A stretch of 64,000 nucleotides of DNA from Xanthomonas campestris pv. phormiicola (GCA_025666215.1 CP102593.1:3981001-4045000); one strand, 5' to 3'; positions 28,703 to 37,686 are shown, numbered from the stretch's first letter. Translations and numbers: made by a program. Notes: a model not told the origin generated them from the sequence alone.

Positions 28703-29902
28703 ATGACCGATTCCCGCCTCACCCAGCACTACGCCGACGAACTGGACGCAATCCGCGCGCAGGGCCTGTTCAAGTCCGAGCGCATCATCGTCGGCCCGCA
28801 GTCGGCCGAGATCGTGCTGGCCGACGGCCGCCGCGTGCTGAACTTCTGCGCCAACAACTACCTGGGCCTGGCCGACCACCCGGCGCTGATCGCCGCGGCC
28901 AAGGACGCGCTGGACACCCACGGCTTCGGCATGGCCTCGGTGCGCTTCATCTGCGGCACCCAGGACCTGCACAAGCAACTGGAAGCGCGCATCGCCGAGT
29001 TCTTCGGCACCGAGGACACCATCCTCTACGCCGCCTGCTTCGACGCCAACAGCGGCCTGTTCGAGCCGCTGCTCGGCGAGGCCGATGCGATCATTTCCGA
29101 CGCACTCAACCATGCCTCGATCATCGACGGCGTGCGCCTGTGCAAGGCCAAGCGCTTCCGCTACGCCAACTGCGACATGGCCGACCTGGAAGCGCAGCTG
29201 CAGGCCGCCGATGCGGCCGGCTGCAAGACCAAGCTGATCACCAGCGACGGCGTGTTCTCGATGGACGGCTTCATCGCCCCGCTGGACCAGATCACCGCGC
29301 TGGCGCGCAAGTACGGCGCGCTGGTGCATATCGACGAGTGCCACGCCACCGGCTTCCTCGGCGCGACCGGCCGCGGCTCGGCCGAGGTCAAGGGCGTGAT
29401 GGACCGGATCGACATCTTCACCGGCACCCTGGGCAAGGCCATGGGCGGTGCGCTGGGCGGCTTCACCACCGGCCGGCGCGAGGTGATCGAACTGCTGCGC
29501 CAGCGCTCGCGTCCCTACCTGTTCTCCAACTCGCTGCCGCCGCACGTGGTCGCTGCCGGGATCAAGGCCTTCGCGATGCTGGACGCGGCCGCCGACCTGC
29601 GCGCGCAACTGGTCGAGAACACCCGCCACTTCCGCGAGCGCATGGCCGCGGCCGGCTTCGACATCAAGCCCGGCACCCACCCGATCTGCCCGGTGATGCT
29701 GTACGACGCGCCGCTGGCGCAGCGCTTCGCCGAGCGGCTGCTGGAGGAAGGCATCTATGCGATCGGCTTCTTCTTCCCGGTGGTGCCCAAGGGGCAGGCG
29801 CGGATCCGCACCCAGATCAGCGCCGCGCATACCCGCGCGCAGCTGGACCGGGCGATCGACGCCTTCGTCCGCATCGGCCGCGAGTTGGGAGTGATTGGGT
29901 AA
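28703..29902 (+). CDS. kbl: Glycine C-acetyltransferase (2-amino-3-ketobutyrate CoA ligase)
   Basis: A 399-residue PLP enzyme of the alpha-oxoamine synthase family. The internal-aldimine lysine is K245 in [25 protein letters not shown] and FCANNYLGL are also present. It splits 2-amino-3-ketobutyrate with CoA into glycine and acetyl-CoA, the step after threonine dehydrogenase. I prefer ATG 28703 over GTG 28694. A TTAAAAT sequence at 28666-28672 could be its -10 element. A 7-base tandem repeat begins directly at its stop codon. Confidence 0.95.
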   Translation: MTDSRLTQHYADELDAIRAQGLFKSERIIVGPQSAEIVLADGRRVLNFCANNYLGLADHPALIAAAKDALDTHGFGMASVRFICGTQDLHKQLEARIAEFFGTEDTILYAACFDANSGLFEPLLGEADAIISDALNHASIIDGVRLCKAKRFRYANCDMADLEAQLQAADAAGCKTKLITSDGVFSMDGFIAPLDQITALARKYGALVHIDECHATGFLGATGRGSAEVKGVMDRIDIFTGTLGKAMGGALGGFTTGRREVIELLRQRSRPYLFSNSLPPHVVAAGIKAFAMLDAAADLRAQLVENTRHFRERMAAAGFDIKPGTHPICPVMLYDAPLAQRFAERLLEEGIYAIGFFFPVVPKGQARIRTQISAAHTRAQLDRAIDAFVRIGRELGVIG

Positions 29903-29990
29903 GACTCGGGACTCGGGACTCGGGACTCGGGACTCGGGACTCGGGACTCGGGACTCGGGACTCGGGACTCGGGACTCGGGACTCGGGACT
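29903..29990 (+). repeat. Heptanucleotide tandem array, about 12.6 copies of GACTCGG
   Basis: Eighty-eight bases of uninterrupted, perfect 7-base period: twelve full copies of GACTCGG plus GACT. It starts one base after the kbl stop codon. Inverted, diverged units of the same kind lie at 30099-30130, about 110 bases further on, at the end of the convergent pseudouridine synthase gene. Confidence 0.95.
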
Positions 29991-30096
29991 CCAGGGCAGG
30001 ATCTTTGGCGCCGCTTCCGTGTCAAGTGTTTTTTGGAATCCTCGTGTGCAATCGGCATGAACAGTGCGCTACTCGTACAGGGCCGAGCCAGCGCCT

Positions 30097-30969
30097 TTAC
30101 GAGTCCCGAGTCCCCTGTCCCGAGTCCCGACCAACCAATCCCTCCACCTCGGCGGCACTGAGCTCGCGCCAGGCGCCCTTGCCCAATTCGCCCAGCGCCA
30201 ACCCGCCGATCGCCACCCGCACCAGGCGCAGCACGCCCAGATCGAGTTCGGCGAGCAGGCGCCGGATCTGCCGGTTGCGGCCCTCGTCCAGCACCACTTC
30301 CAGCCAGGCGTGCTTGTCGCCCTGGCGCAACAGCCGCACCTGCTTGGCGCGCAGCGGCTCGCCGTCGGCGACCACGCCGGCGCACATGCGCGCCAGCAAT
30401 GCCGCATCGGGCAGCGCATCGACCTGCACGTGATAGGTCTTGTCCGGGCCGCTGGCCGGGTCGGTGACCCGCGCCGCCCACTGCGGATCGTTGCAGAACA
30501 GCAACAGGCCCTCGCTGGCCTTGTCCAGGCGCCCGACCGGGGCCAGCCAGGGCAGCCCGGCGCCGTCGAAACAGCGGTAGACGGTGTCGCGGCCGTGCTC
30601 GTCCTGCGCGGTGGTGACCAGGCCGCGCGGCTTGTTGAGCATCAGGTACAGGCGCTGCGTGGCGGCCAGCGGCACGCCGTCGAGCGCCAGCCGATGGCGG
30701 CCGCGCAGGATCGGGAATTCGGGATCGGTGACGGTGCGGCCATCGACCGCGACGCGGCCGGCGGCGATCCAGCGCGCGGCCTCGGTGCGCGAACACAGGC
30801 CGAGCTTGGACAGGGTCCGCGCCAGGCCGTGGCGGGCCTCGCCAGCCGCGGCCACGGCGCTGCGCGGCGAGCGCGGGGCGCTGGCCGCCGGCGGCGACGT
30901 GCGCGATGCGGGGCGACGGGAACGCGAAGGAGGTTTCACCGCTCGCGCTTCGTACGCAGGCGCGGTCAC
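30097..30969 (-). CDS. RsuA/RluB-family pseudouridine synthase
   Basis: A 290-residue protein with a basic Ser/Pro/Arg-rich leader (about 1-45), an S4 RNA-binding domain (LSKLGLCSRTEAARWIAAGRV-type, about 52-95), and a pseudouridine synthase domain with the catalytic aspartate in VGRLDKASEGLLL and the DEGRNRQIRRLL motif. It modifies uridine in rRNA; whether the target is 23S (RluB/RluE-like) or 16S is not decidable here. The last about ten residues (RDSGQGTRDS) are encoded by 7-base repeat units, an unusual tail. It is convergent with kbl. Confidence 0.9.
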   Translation of the reverse strand: MTAPAYEARAVKPPSRSRRPASRTSPPAASAPRSPRSAVAAAGEARHGLARTLSKLGLCSRTEAARWIAAGRVAVDGRTVTDPEFPILRGRHRLALDGVPLAATQRLYLMLNKPRGLVTTAQDEHGRDTVYRCFDGAGLPWLAPVGRLDKASEGLLLFCNDPQWAARVTDPASGPDKTYHVQVDALPDAALLARMCAGVVADGEPLRAKQVRLLRQGDKHAWLEVVLDEGRNRQIRRLLAELDLGVLRLVRVAIGGLALGELGKGAWRELSAAEVEGLVGRDSGQGTRDS

Positions 30970-30984
30970 GACCGCGCGCAGCGC

Positions 30985-31491
30985 TTACTGCTTGTCGACC
31001 GGCTGCGCCGCGTCGGGCGCCGGGGCGGCGACGGGCACTGCCGCCGGCGCCGGACGCGCCTTGACCACACGCACGCCGCGCGCCTTCATCCAGGCGTCGA
31101 ACTCTTCGGCGGTCATGCGCTTGCCGTTCTGGCTCATGTCGAAGCGCCACGGGGTGTTGTCGAACGCGGTGGTCGGCTTGTAGGCCGCCGGGTCGTTCGG
31201 CTTCACCGCAGCGCCGGCCGGCATCGCGTTGGCCAGGCTCTGGCAGCCTTCGGCGCGCAGGCGCAGCAATACCCGGTCCAGCGACTGGTCGCTGCTGTAG
31301 GACTGCGCCAGCACGCCGCTGGGCATGCCCAGCTGCAGGTTGCGCGTGTACAGCTCCGAGGCGATCGGCGCACCGACCGTGGCCGGCAGCGGCAGCGGCT
31401 TGGGCAGCACGTCGCCGGAGCAATCCGGTGCGGCATGGGCGGCAGGAATCAAGGCAAGACCAAGCAGGCCGGCCGTAACAATACGCAGCAT
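30985..31491 (-). CDS. Small secreted protein of unknown function
   Basis: A 168-residue protein with a signal peptide (MLRIVTAGLLGLALIPAAHA, cleavage after AHA). The mature domain of about 120 residues contains two cysteines and the segment KRMTAEEFDAWMKARGVRVV, ending in an Ala/Pro-rich tail. No enzyme motif is recognised. It precedes the pseudouridine synthase gene on the same strand with a 15-base gap, so the two may be co-transcribed, although their roles look unrelated. The start at 31491 gives the best signal peptide; longer in-frame starts exist. Confidence 0.65.
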   Translation of the reverse strand: MLRIVTAGLLGLALIPAAHAAPDCSGDVLPKPLPLPATVGAPIASELYTRNLQLGMPSGVLAQSYSSDQSLDRVLLRLRAEGCQSLANAMPAGAAVKPNDPAAYKPTTAFDNTPWRFDMSQNGKRMTAEEFDAWMKARGVRVVKARPAPAAVPVAAPAPDAAQPVDKQ

Positions 31492-31677
31492 CGGGTTTTT
31501 TCCATTCAGGCGAGACATCGCCGCGAGTGTAGGCAGGGCCAGGCGCAGTTTCAACCGATACCGGCACTGCATGCGCTAAATAATTGGGAAGGCTGAAAAA
31601 GTTCAGCTTGCAAGACGTTTTGTCCTGCTTCCGCAGGAGTGCCACTTTTCCGAGTCCCGGGTCCACACGCACAAAAA

Positions 31678-31704
31678 CAAAGCCCGGCGCGAGGCCGGGC
31701 TTTG
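31678..31704 (-). terminator. Rho-independent terminator of ompA
   Basis: A perfect 11-base stem, CAAAGCCCGGC (31678-31688) with GCCGGGCTTTG (31694-31704), and a five-base loop, 22 bases after the ompA stop on the minus strand. The minus-strand sequence that follows is TTTTTG-rich, as expected for an intrinsic terminator. Confidence 0.9.
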
Positions 31705-31725
31705 CTTGAAGCATGAAGCGTCCGA

Positions 31726-32820
31726 TTAGTTCTGGACGTTCAGCTCGGTACGACGGTTCTTCGCACGGCCTTCCGGGTTGTCCGAACCATCCGGGTTGGT
31801 GTTCGGCGCAATCGGGCGGCTCTCGCCGTAACCGATCGGACCGACCAGACGCGAAGCGTCCACGCCGTTCTTGGTCAGGTAGTCGTACACGGTGGTCGCA
31901 CGACGCTCGGACAGCTTCTGGTTGTAAGCGTCGGTACCCTTCGAGTCGGTGTGACCGGCGACCTCGACCTTCAGGTCGGGGTAACGCTTCAGGATCTCGG
32001 TGGCTTCGCTCAGGATCGCGATCGCGTCCGGACGCAGGGTCGACTTGTTGAAGTCGAAGTTCACGCCCTTCAGGTCGATCGACACCGGCACCGGGCAACC
32101 GTCCGGACCGATGGTCTGGCCAGGCTGGGAGGTCGGGCACTTGTCGTCGCAGTTGTTGACGCCGTCACCGTCGTCGTCCAGGTCCGCGCAGCTCGGGGCA
32201 GCGGTCGGAGCCGGGGCGGCAACCGGGGCAGCCGGCGGCGGGCCGAGCGGGATCACGACGCCGACCGAGGCCAGCACGTCGCCGAACCAGTTCTCGGACG
32301 GAGCGGCAACGCTCTGGTCGTCGAAGTCAGCGCGGTAGGCCACTTCGGCACGCACGGCAACGCGCTTGTCGAAGGTGGTCTGCAGGCCGACGCCGGCCTT
32401 GGCGGCGAAGTTGCCGTCCTTGCGCTGGCCCGGGGACACGGCGCCGCCGGTGTCGAACTCTTCTTCCGAACGCTGGTAGCCCAGACCGAACAGCAGGTAC
32501 GGGTTCCAGCCACGGCCTTCCTGGATGAAGTGGCGACGCAGGTCGAACGAGATGCCGTACTGGCTCCAGTTCAGGTCCTGGTTCTTGTCGAAGTTCGGGT
32601 TCTGATAGTTCAGTTCACCGTCGATCGACCAGTTCGGGCTGACGAACTTGCCCAGGCCCAGGGTGACGAACGGGGCGTCGTTGGTCAGACGGTCGTTGTC
32701 CTGGAAGTTGAAACCGGCCGAACCGGTCAGGTACCAGCGATCGTCGAATTCCTGTGCGGACGCTGCCTGGGCGACGGCCAGACCGCCCAGCAACGCGGCG
32801 GTGAGAATTTTCTTGTTCAT
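31726..32820 (-). CDS. OmpA-family outer membrane protein
   Basis: A 364-residue protein: signal peptide (1-22, ending ASAQ), an eight-stranded OmpA-like barrel (about 25-195), a Pro/Ala hinge, an acidic thrombospondin-3-type segment (DLDDDGDGVNNCDDKCP) with four cysteines, and a C-terminal OmpA domain that binds peptidoglycan (HTDSKGTDAYNQKLSERRA). It anchors the outer membrane to the wall. The Shine-Dalgarno AAGGAG lies eight bases before the ATG. Codons such as GGT and CGT are more frequent than in neighbours, suggesting selection for strong expression. A single-gene unit with its own terminator. Confidence 0.95.
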   Translation of the reverse strand: MNKKILTAALLGGLAVAQAASAQEFDDRWYLTGSAGFNFQDNDRLTNDAPFVTLGLGKFVSPNWSIDGELNYQNPNFDKNQDLNWSQYGISFDLRRHFIQEGRGWNPYLLFGLGYQRSEEEFDTGGAVSPGQRKDGNFAAKAGVGLQTTFDKRVAVRAEVAYRADFDDQSVAAPSENWFGDVLASVGVVIPLGPPPAAPVAAPAPTAAPSCADLDDDGDGVNNCDDKCPTSQPGQTIGPDGCPVPVSIDLKGVNFDFNKSTLRPDAIAILSEATEILKRYPDLKVEVAGHTDSKGTDAYNQKLSERRATTVYDYLTKNGVDASRLVGPIGYGESRPIAPNTNPDGSDNPEGRAKNRRTELNVQN

Positions 32821-33094
32821 TAATACAGCTCCTTGTTTCGGGGATATAGAAACCGATAGGGCATGGTTCAGTACAGATGTCTCGTCACATCCAGACGGCC
32901 GTTCCGCACGCCATCGCCGCGCACATTATGCTCGGCATGGTGAAGACGGCGTTAACAGGCACGTAACATGTGAAACCCACGACCAGACCCTTTGCAGTCG
33001 TGGACATACCGTATACAGCTTCATGAAATGATGCAATGCGGCGTTTGGCGGCCGTCCGTGCTTGTAGACAGCCGGCCGGCATCGCACGGCGGCC

Positions 33095-34006
33095 TCACTT
33101 CATGCGCTCCCAGGGCGGAGGATCCGCCAGATGAACCTGCATGAACTCCACGAAGGCGCGCACCCGCGGCGGCACCAGCCGGCGCTGCGGCATCACCGCG
33201 TAGATGCCGGTCTCGGCGATCGCGTACTCCGGCAGGACCTGGCGCAGGCGCCCGTGGCGCAGGTCTTCGGCCACGTGCCACACCGAATGCAGGGCGATGC
33301 CCTGCCCGTTCAGTGCCGCGTCGCGCAGCACCTCGCCGAAATTGGACTCCAGCGGACCGTTCACCCTGACCGCGATCTCGCCTTCGGCGCCGAGCAGGCG
33401 CCAGGTGTCCTGGCGGCCTTCGGCGCCGGTCAGCAGCAGGCAGGCGTGCGCGGCCAGATCCGCGGGGGTTTCCGGTTCGCCGTGGCGGCGCAGGTAGTCG
33501 GGAGACGCGCACAGCACGCGGCGGTTGCCGGCCAGGCGTCGCGCCACCAGGCTGGAATCGCGCAGCGCGCCGATCCGGATCGCCAGGTCGAAGCCCTCGC
33601 TGACCAGATCCACCACGTTGTCGCTCAGATGCACGCTGAGCCGTACCTGCGGATGCAGGGCCATGAACTGCGGCAGCAGCGGCGACACGTACTGGCGCCC
33701 GAACGAGGCCGACGTGGTCACCCGCAAGGTACCGGCGGCGGCGCGGCCGGCTTCGCGCAGGCCGCCGGCCAGCGACTCCAGGTCCTCGACCAGCGCGCGT
33801 CCCTGCTCGGCCAGCTGCAGGCCTTCGGGCGTGGGATGCAGGCGCCGCGTGGTCCGGTGCAGCAGGCGCACGCCGAGGTCGCGCTCGAGCCGCTGCAGCC
33901 GCTGGCTGGCGACCGCCACCGACAGGTCCAGGCTGCGCGCCGCGGCGCTGATCGATCCCAGGTCGAGCACGCGCAGGAACAGCGCGATGTCGCCGATCCG
34001 GTCCAT
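33095..34006 (-). CDS. LysR-type transcriptional regulator
   Basis: A 303-residue regulator with an N-terminal winged-helix domain (MDRIGDIALFLRVLDLGSIS through TTRRLHPTPEG, about 1-60) and a LysR substrate-binding domain (about 90-295). The composition is close to the CrgA/AaeR-like group that often controls adjacent oxidoreductases. It diverges from an MFS transporter gene, with 95 bases between starts containing an exact GTTGA-N7-TCAAC site. Its likely targets are itself and the MFS-SGNH-reductase operon; the inducer is unknown. I chose ATG 34006 over GTG 34030. Confidence 0.9.
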   Translation of the reverse strand: MDRIGDIALFLRVLDLGSISAAARSLDLSVAVASQRLQRLERDLGVRLLHRTTRRLHPTPEGLQLAEQGRALVEDLESLAGGLREAGRAAAGTLRVTTSASFGRQYVSPLLPQFMALHPQVRLSVHLSDNVVDLVSEGFDLAIRIGALRDSSLVARRLAGNRRVLCASPDYLRRHGEPETPADLAAHACLLLTGAEGRQDTWRLLGAEGEIAVRVNGPLESNFGEVLRDAALNGQGIALHSVWHVAEDLRHGRLRQVLPEYAIAETGIYAVMPQRRLVPPRVRAFVEFMQVHLADPPPWERMK

Positions 34007-34018
34007 TCTCTCGATTCC

Positions 34019-34035
34019 GTTGAAAGTCACTCAAC
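34019..34035. promoter_or_regulatory. LysR-type operator in the divergent intergenic region
   Basis: A perfect interrupted palindrome GTTGA-N7-TCAAC containing the T-N11-A LysR box (T34021, A34033). It lies 13 bases upstream of the LysR start and 67 bases before the MFS start. This is the usual place for LysR autoregulation and activation of the divergent operon. Confidence 0.6.
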
Positions 34036-34101
34036 ATCTTGCCAGTTTGTGCTGATAAAGCGCGGTCATAGGCTGTGCTTCTCCCGCCTTCCGGAACCGC
34101 C

Positions 34102-35340
34102 ATGCCTCCTTCCCCTTCGCCTGCCGCTGCGCCAGCGCCGCGGCTGCCGCTCGCCTCGTTCGCGCTGACCGCCGGCGCGTTCGGCATCGGCACCACCGAG
34201 TTCGTGATCATGGGCCTGCTGCTGCAGGTCGCCGCCGACCTGCAGGTCAGCGTGCCCGCGGCAGGGCTGTTGATTTCCGGCTACGCGCTGGGCGTGTTCG
34301 TCGGCGCGCCGCTGCTGACCGTGGCCAGCCGGCGTTGGCCGCGCAAGCGCGTGCTGGTGGCACTGATGCTGGTGTTCACCGCCGGCAACCTGGCCTGCGC
34401 GCTGGCGCCGGACTACGCCACGCTGATGGCGGCGCGGGTGGTCACCTCGCTGGCGCATGGCACCTTCTTCGGCGTCGGCGCGGTGGTCGCCACCGGCCTG
34501 GTGGCGCCGCAACGCAAGGCCTCGGCGATCGCCACCATGTTCACCGGGCTCACCGTGGCCACCCTGCTGGGGGTGCCGGCCGGCGCCTGGCTGGGACTGC
34601 AGTACGGCTGGCGCGCGACGTTCTGGGCGGTGGCCGCGATCGGCCTGCTCGCCACCGTGGTGATCGCCACGCTGGTGCCGGCCCGCGACGACGGCGCAGC
34701 GGCGCCGCCGCTGCGCGCCGAACTGCAGGCGGTCGGTCGCGCGCCGGTGCTGCTCGGGTTGGCGACGACGGTGCTCGGCTATGCCGGCGTGTTCACCGTC
34801 TACACCTACATCCAGCCGATCCTGACCCGGGTCACCGGCCTGGCCGACAGCGCGGTCTCGCCGCTGCTGCTGGTATTCGGCGTGGGCATGATCGTCGGCA
34901 ACGTGTTCGGCGGGCGCCTGGCCGACCGCCAGCCGCGCCAGGCGCTGCCGCTGACCCTCGGCCTGTTGGCGCTGGTGCTGGCGGCGCTGGCCTTCGCACT
35001 GCACTCGGCGCCGGCGATGGTGCTGGTCACCGGCCTGCTCGGGGTGGCCGCGTTCGCCACGGTGGCGCCGCTGCAGCTGTGGGTGCTGGGCAAGGCCGGC
35101 GACGCCGGCCGGCACCTGGCGTCGAGCCTGAACATCGGCGCGTTCAACCTGGGCAATGCGCTGGGCGCCTGGCTCGGCGGGCTGGTGATCAGCCATGGCG
35201 GCAGCCTGGCGCAGTTGCCGTGGGCGGCGGCGCTGGTCACCGCGGCCGGCCTGGCGGTGGCGCTGCTGGCGCTGCGACTGTCGCCCGCAGCCGCAAAGAC
35301 TGCGCCGGCGGCGGCATGCGCCGCGGGCGATGCGGCATGA
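34102..35340 (+). CDS. MFS efflux transporter (AraJ/YdhP-like)
   Basis: A 412-residue protein with twelve predicted membrane helices. The start of the first helix, AFGIGTTEFVIMGLLLQVA, and the loop SRRWPRKRVL between helices 2 and 3 mark the DHA1 AraJ/PbuE-like drug or sugar exporter group. The ATG at 34102 has GGAA just upstream. Its stop overlaps the start of the SGNH hydrolase gene (ATGA). It is probably activated by the divergent LysR regulator. The substrate is unknown; small-molecule export is inferred from the family. Confidence 0.88.
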   Translation: MPPSPSPAAAPAPRLPLASFALTAGAFGIGTTEFVIMGLLLQVAADLQVSVPAAGLLISGYALGVFVGAPLLTVASRRWPRKRVLVALMLVFTAGNLACALAPDYATLMAARVVTSLAHGTFFGVGAVVATGLVAPQRKASAIATMFTGLTVATLLGVPAGAWLGLQYGWRATFWAVAAIGLLATVVIATLVPARDDGAAAPPLRAELQAVGRAPVLLGLATTVLGYAGVFTVYTYIQPILTRVTGLADSAVSPLLLVFGVGMIVGNVFGGRLADRQPRQALPLTLGLLALVLAALAFALHSAPAMVLVTGLLGVAAFATVAPLQLWVLGKAGDAGRHLASSLNIGAFNLGNALGAWLGGLVISHGGSLAQLPWAAALVTAAGLAVALLALRLSPAAAKTAPAAACAAGDAA

Positions 35341-36611
35341 GCCGGCGCCTGCGCCAGGCCGCAGTGGTTGGCACCTTGCTGGGGGCGCTGGCAGCGCCGG
35401 CCGGGGCCGCCGAGCGCGACTGGATCGCGACCTGGCAGGCCAGTCCGCAGCCGCTGTGGGCGGCCGACTTCCCGTTCCCGACCCAGACTCCGTTCAACCT
35501 GTGGCGGCAGACCGTGCGCCAGGTGGCGCGAATCAGCCTGGGCGGCGAGTCGGTGCGCGTGGAACTGTCCAATGCCTACGGTAGCGCGCCGCTGCAGATC
35601 GGCGCCGCGCACCTGGCGCTGGCCGGCGAAGGCGCGGCGACCGTGCCCGGCTCGGACCGCGAGCTGCGCTTCGGCGGACAGCGCGCGGTGACCATTCCGC
35701 CTGGCGCACCGGTGCTCAGCGATCCGGTCGCGCTGCGCGTGCCGGACCTGGCCCGGCTCAGCGTCAGCCTGTACCTGCCGCAGCCGACGGCGCCGTCCAC
35801 CTTCCATTGGGAAGGCTTGCAGAGCGCCTGGCTGGCCGCCGGCGAGCGCACCGCGGATGCGGCGCTGGACGACGCGGCGCCGCTGCCGGTGCGGCTGTTC
35901 GTCAGCGGCATCCAGGTGCGCCGCGCCGACGCCGCCGGCGCGGTGGTAGCGCTGGGCGATTCGATCACCGATGGTGCCGCGTCCACCCCGGGCCGCGACC
36001 GGCGCTGGCCGGACCAGTTGGCCACGCGGCTGGCGGCGCAGCGCGTGGCGGTGCTCAACGCCGGGATCTCCGGCGGCCGCGTGCTGCGCGACCGCATGGG
36101 CAGCAATGCGCTGGCGCGGCTGGACCGCGACGTGCTGGTGCAACCCGGCGTGCGCACCCTGGTGCTGCTGATCGGGATCAACGACATCAGCTGGTACGCC
36201 ACGCCGTTCGCGCCGGACGATGCGCCGGTCTCCGCGCAGGAATTGATCGCCGGCTACCGCCAGCTGCTGCAGCGTGCGCAGGCGCGCGGCCTGCGCGTGA
36301 TCGGCGCCACGCTCACCCCGTTCGAGGGCGCGCTGCCGGACACGCCGATCCACGGCTATTACAGCGCGGACAAGGAGCGCGTGCGCCAGCAGGTCAATGC
36401 GTGGATACGCGACGGCAACGGTTTCGATGCGATCATCGATTTCGACGCCCTGCTCCGCGACCCCGCGCACCCTACCCGCATGCTGCCCGCCTTCGATTCC
36501 GGCGATCACCTGCACCCCGGCGATGCCGGCTATGCCGCCATGGCCGAGGCCGCCGCGCGCGTGCTCGGCGACAACGCCAACGCCTATCCCGCCGCGGCCT
36601 CGCCACGCTGA
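35337..36611 (+). CDS. Secreted SGNH/GDSL-family hydrolase
   Basis: A 424-residue protein with a signal peptide (about 1-24, ending AGAA), a beta-rich N-terminal region (about 30-180), and an SGNH esterase domain: block I ALGDSITDG (nucleophile Ser), block III IGINDIS, block V DSGDHLHPGD with the catalytic Asp and His. The family removes acyl or acetyl groups from carbohydrates or lipids outside the cytoplasm. It overlaps the MFS stop by four bases, so translation is coupled. The N-terminal extension matches the bacterial two-domain GDSL esterases. Confidence 0.9.
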   Translation: MSRRLRQAAVVGTLLGALAAPAGAAERDWIATWQASPQPLWAADFPFPTQTPFNLWRQTVRQVARISLGGESVRVELSNAYGSAPLQIGAAHLALAGEGAATVPGSDRELRFGGQRAVTIPPGAPVLSDPVALRVPDLARLSVSLYLPQPTAPSTFHWEGLQSAWLAAGERTADAALDDAAPLPVRLFVSGIQVRRADAAGAVVALGDSITDGAASTPGRDRRWPDQLATRLAAQRVAVLNAGISGGRVLRDRMGSNALARLDRDVLVQPGVRTLVLLIGINDISWYATPFAPDDAPVSAQELIAGYRQLLQRAQARGLRVIGATLTPFEGALPDTPIHGYYSADKERVRQQVNAWIRDGNGFDAIIDFDALLRDPAHPTRMLPAFDSGDHLHPGDAGYAAMAEAAARVLGDNANAYPAAASPR

Positions 36612-36651
36612 TCGCACCTCCCTTCCGTTCCCCCGCAAAGGAATCCTCACC

Positions 36652-37686
36652 ATGGACTACCGTCATCTCGGCGCCTCCGGCTTCAAGGTCCCCGTCCTCA
36701 GCTTCGGCACCGGCACCTTCGCCGGCTCGAACGATTTCTTCGCCGCCTGGGGCAATTCGGACGTGGACCAGGCGCGACGCCTGATCGACATCTGCCTGGA
36801 GGCCGGGGTCAACCTGTTCGACAGCGCCGACATCTATTCCGGCGGTGCCGCCGAATCGGTGCTGGGCGCGGCGATCAAGGGCCGCCGCGACCAGGTGCTG
36901 ATCTCGACCAAGGCCACCTTCCGCTTCGACCCCGACGATCCGAACAGCGTCGGCTCCTCGCGCTTCCACCTGCTGCGCGCGGTCGATGCCGCGCTCGAGC
37001 GCCTGGACACCGACTACATCGACCTGTTCCAGCTGCACGGCTTCGATGCGAAGACGCCGCTGGAAGAAACCCTGTCTACGCTCGACGACCTGGTCCGCGC
37101 AGGCAAGATCCGCTACCTGGGCGTGTCCAACTTCTCCGGCTGGCACCTGATGAAGTCGCTGGCGGTGGCCGACCGCCATGGCTGGTCGCGCTACGTCGCC
37201 AATCAGACCTACTACTCGCTGATCGGCCGCGACTACGAGGAAGAACTGATGCCGCTGGGGCTGGACCAGGGCGTCGGCGCGGTGGTGTGGAGTCCGCTGG
37301 GCTGGGGCCGGCTGACCGGCAAGCTCCGCCGCGGCCAGCCGCTGCCGGAAAGCAGCCGGCTGCACGACAAGAAGGTCACCGAAGCCGGCCCGCCGGTCGA
37401 AGACGAACGCCTGTACCGGGTGATCGACGCGCTCGAGGCGATCGCCGCCGAGACCGGCAAGAGCGTGCCGCAGATCGCGCTGAACTGGCTGCTGCAGCGG
37501 CCCACGGTGAGCAGCGTCATCATCGGTGCGCGCAACGAGGAACAGTTGCGGCAGAACCTGGGCGCGGTCGGCTGGAATCTCGACGCCGCGCAGGTGCAGC
37601 GGCTGGACGCGGCCAGCGCGGTGGTGCCGCCGTATCCGTACTGGCATCAGCGCGGCTTCGCCGAGCGCAATCCGCGACCGGTCTGA
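36652..37686 (+). CDS. Aldo/keto reductase
   Basis: A 344-residue TIM-barrel oxidoreductase of the AKR superfamily. The motifs GVNLFDSADIYSGG (catalytic Asp and Tyr), a Lys in LISTKATF, and YIDLFQLHGFD (the active-site His) are in the expected order, with the NADPH-binding C-terminal segment SSVIIGARNEEQL. It reduces aldehydes or ketones with NADPH, substrate unknown. It follows the SGNH gene by 40 bases and precedes a quinone oxidoreductase; the operon looks like an electrophile or aldehyde detoxification set under the LysR regulator. Confidence 0.92.
   Translation: MDYRHLGASGFKVPVLSFGTGTFAGSNDFFAAWGNSDVDQARRLIDICLEAGVNLFDSADIYSGGAAESVLGAAIKGRRDQVLISTKATFRFDPDDPNSVGSSRFHLLRAVDAALERLDTDYIDLFQLHGFDAKTPLEETLSTLDDLVRAGKIRYLGVSNFSGWHLMKSLAVADRHGWSRYVANQTYYSLIGRDYEEELMPLGLDQGVGAVVWSPLGWGRLTGKLRRGQPLPESSRLHDKKVTEAGPPVEDERLYRVIDALEAIAAETGKSVPQIALNWLLQRPTVSSVIIGARNEEQLRQNLGAVGWNLDAAQVQRLDAASAVVPPYPYWHQRGFAERNPRPV

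Noticed and set aside
29903..30130. CRISPR array
   Set aside because: The repeats are directly contiguous 7-base units with no spacers and no cas genes.
27467..32140. 1557-codon minus-strand frame spanning several genes
   Set aside because: It runs through sbp, kbl antisense, the tandem repeat and ompA in a different frame; it is an artefact of GC bias.
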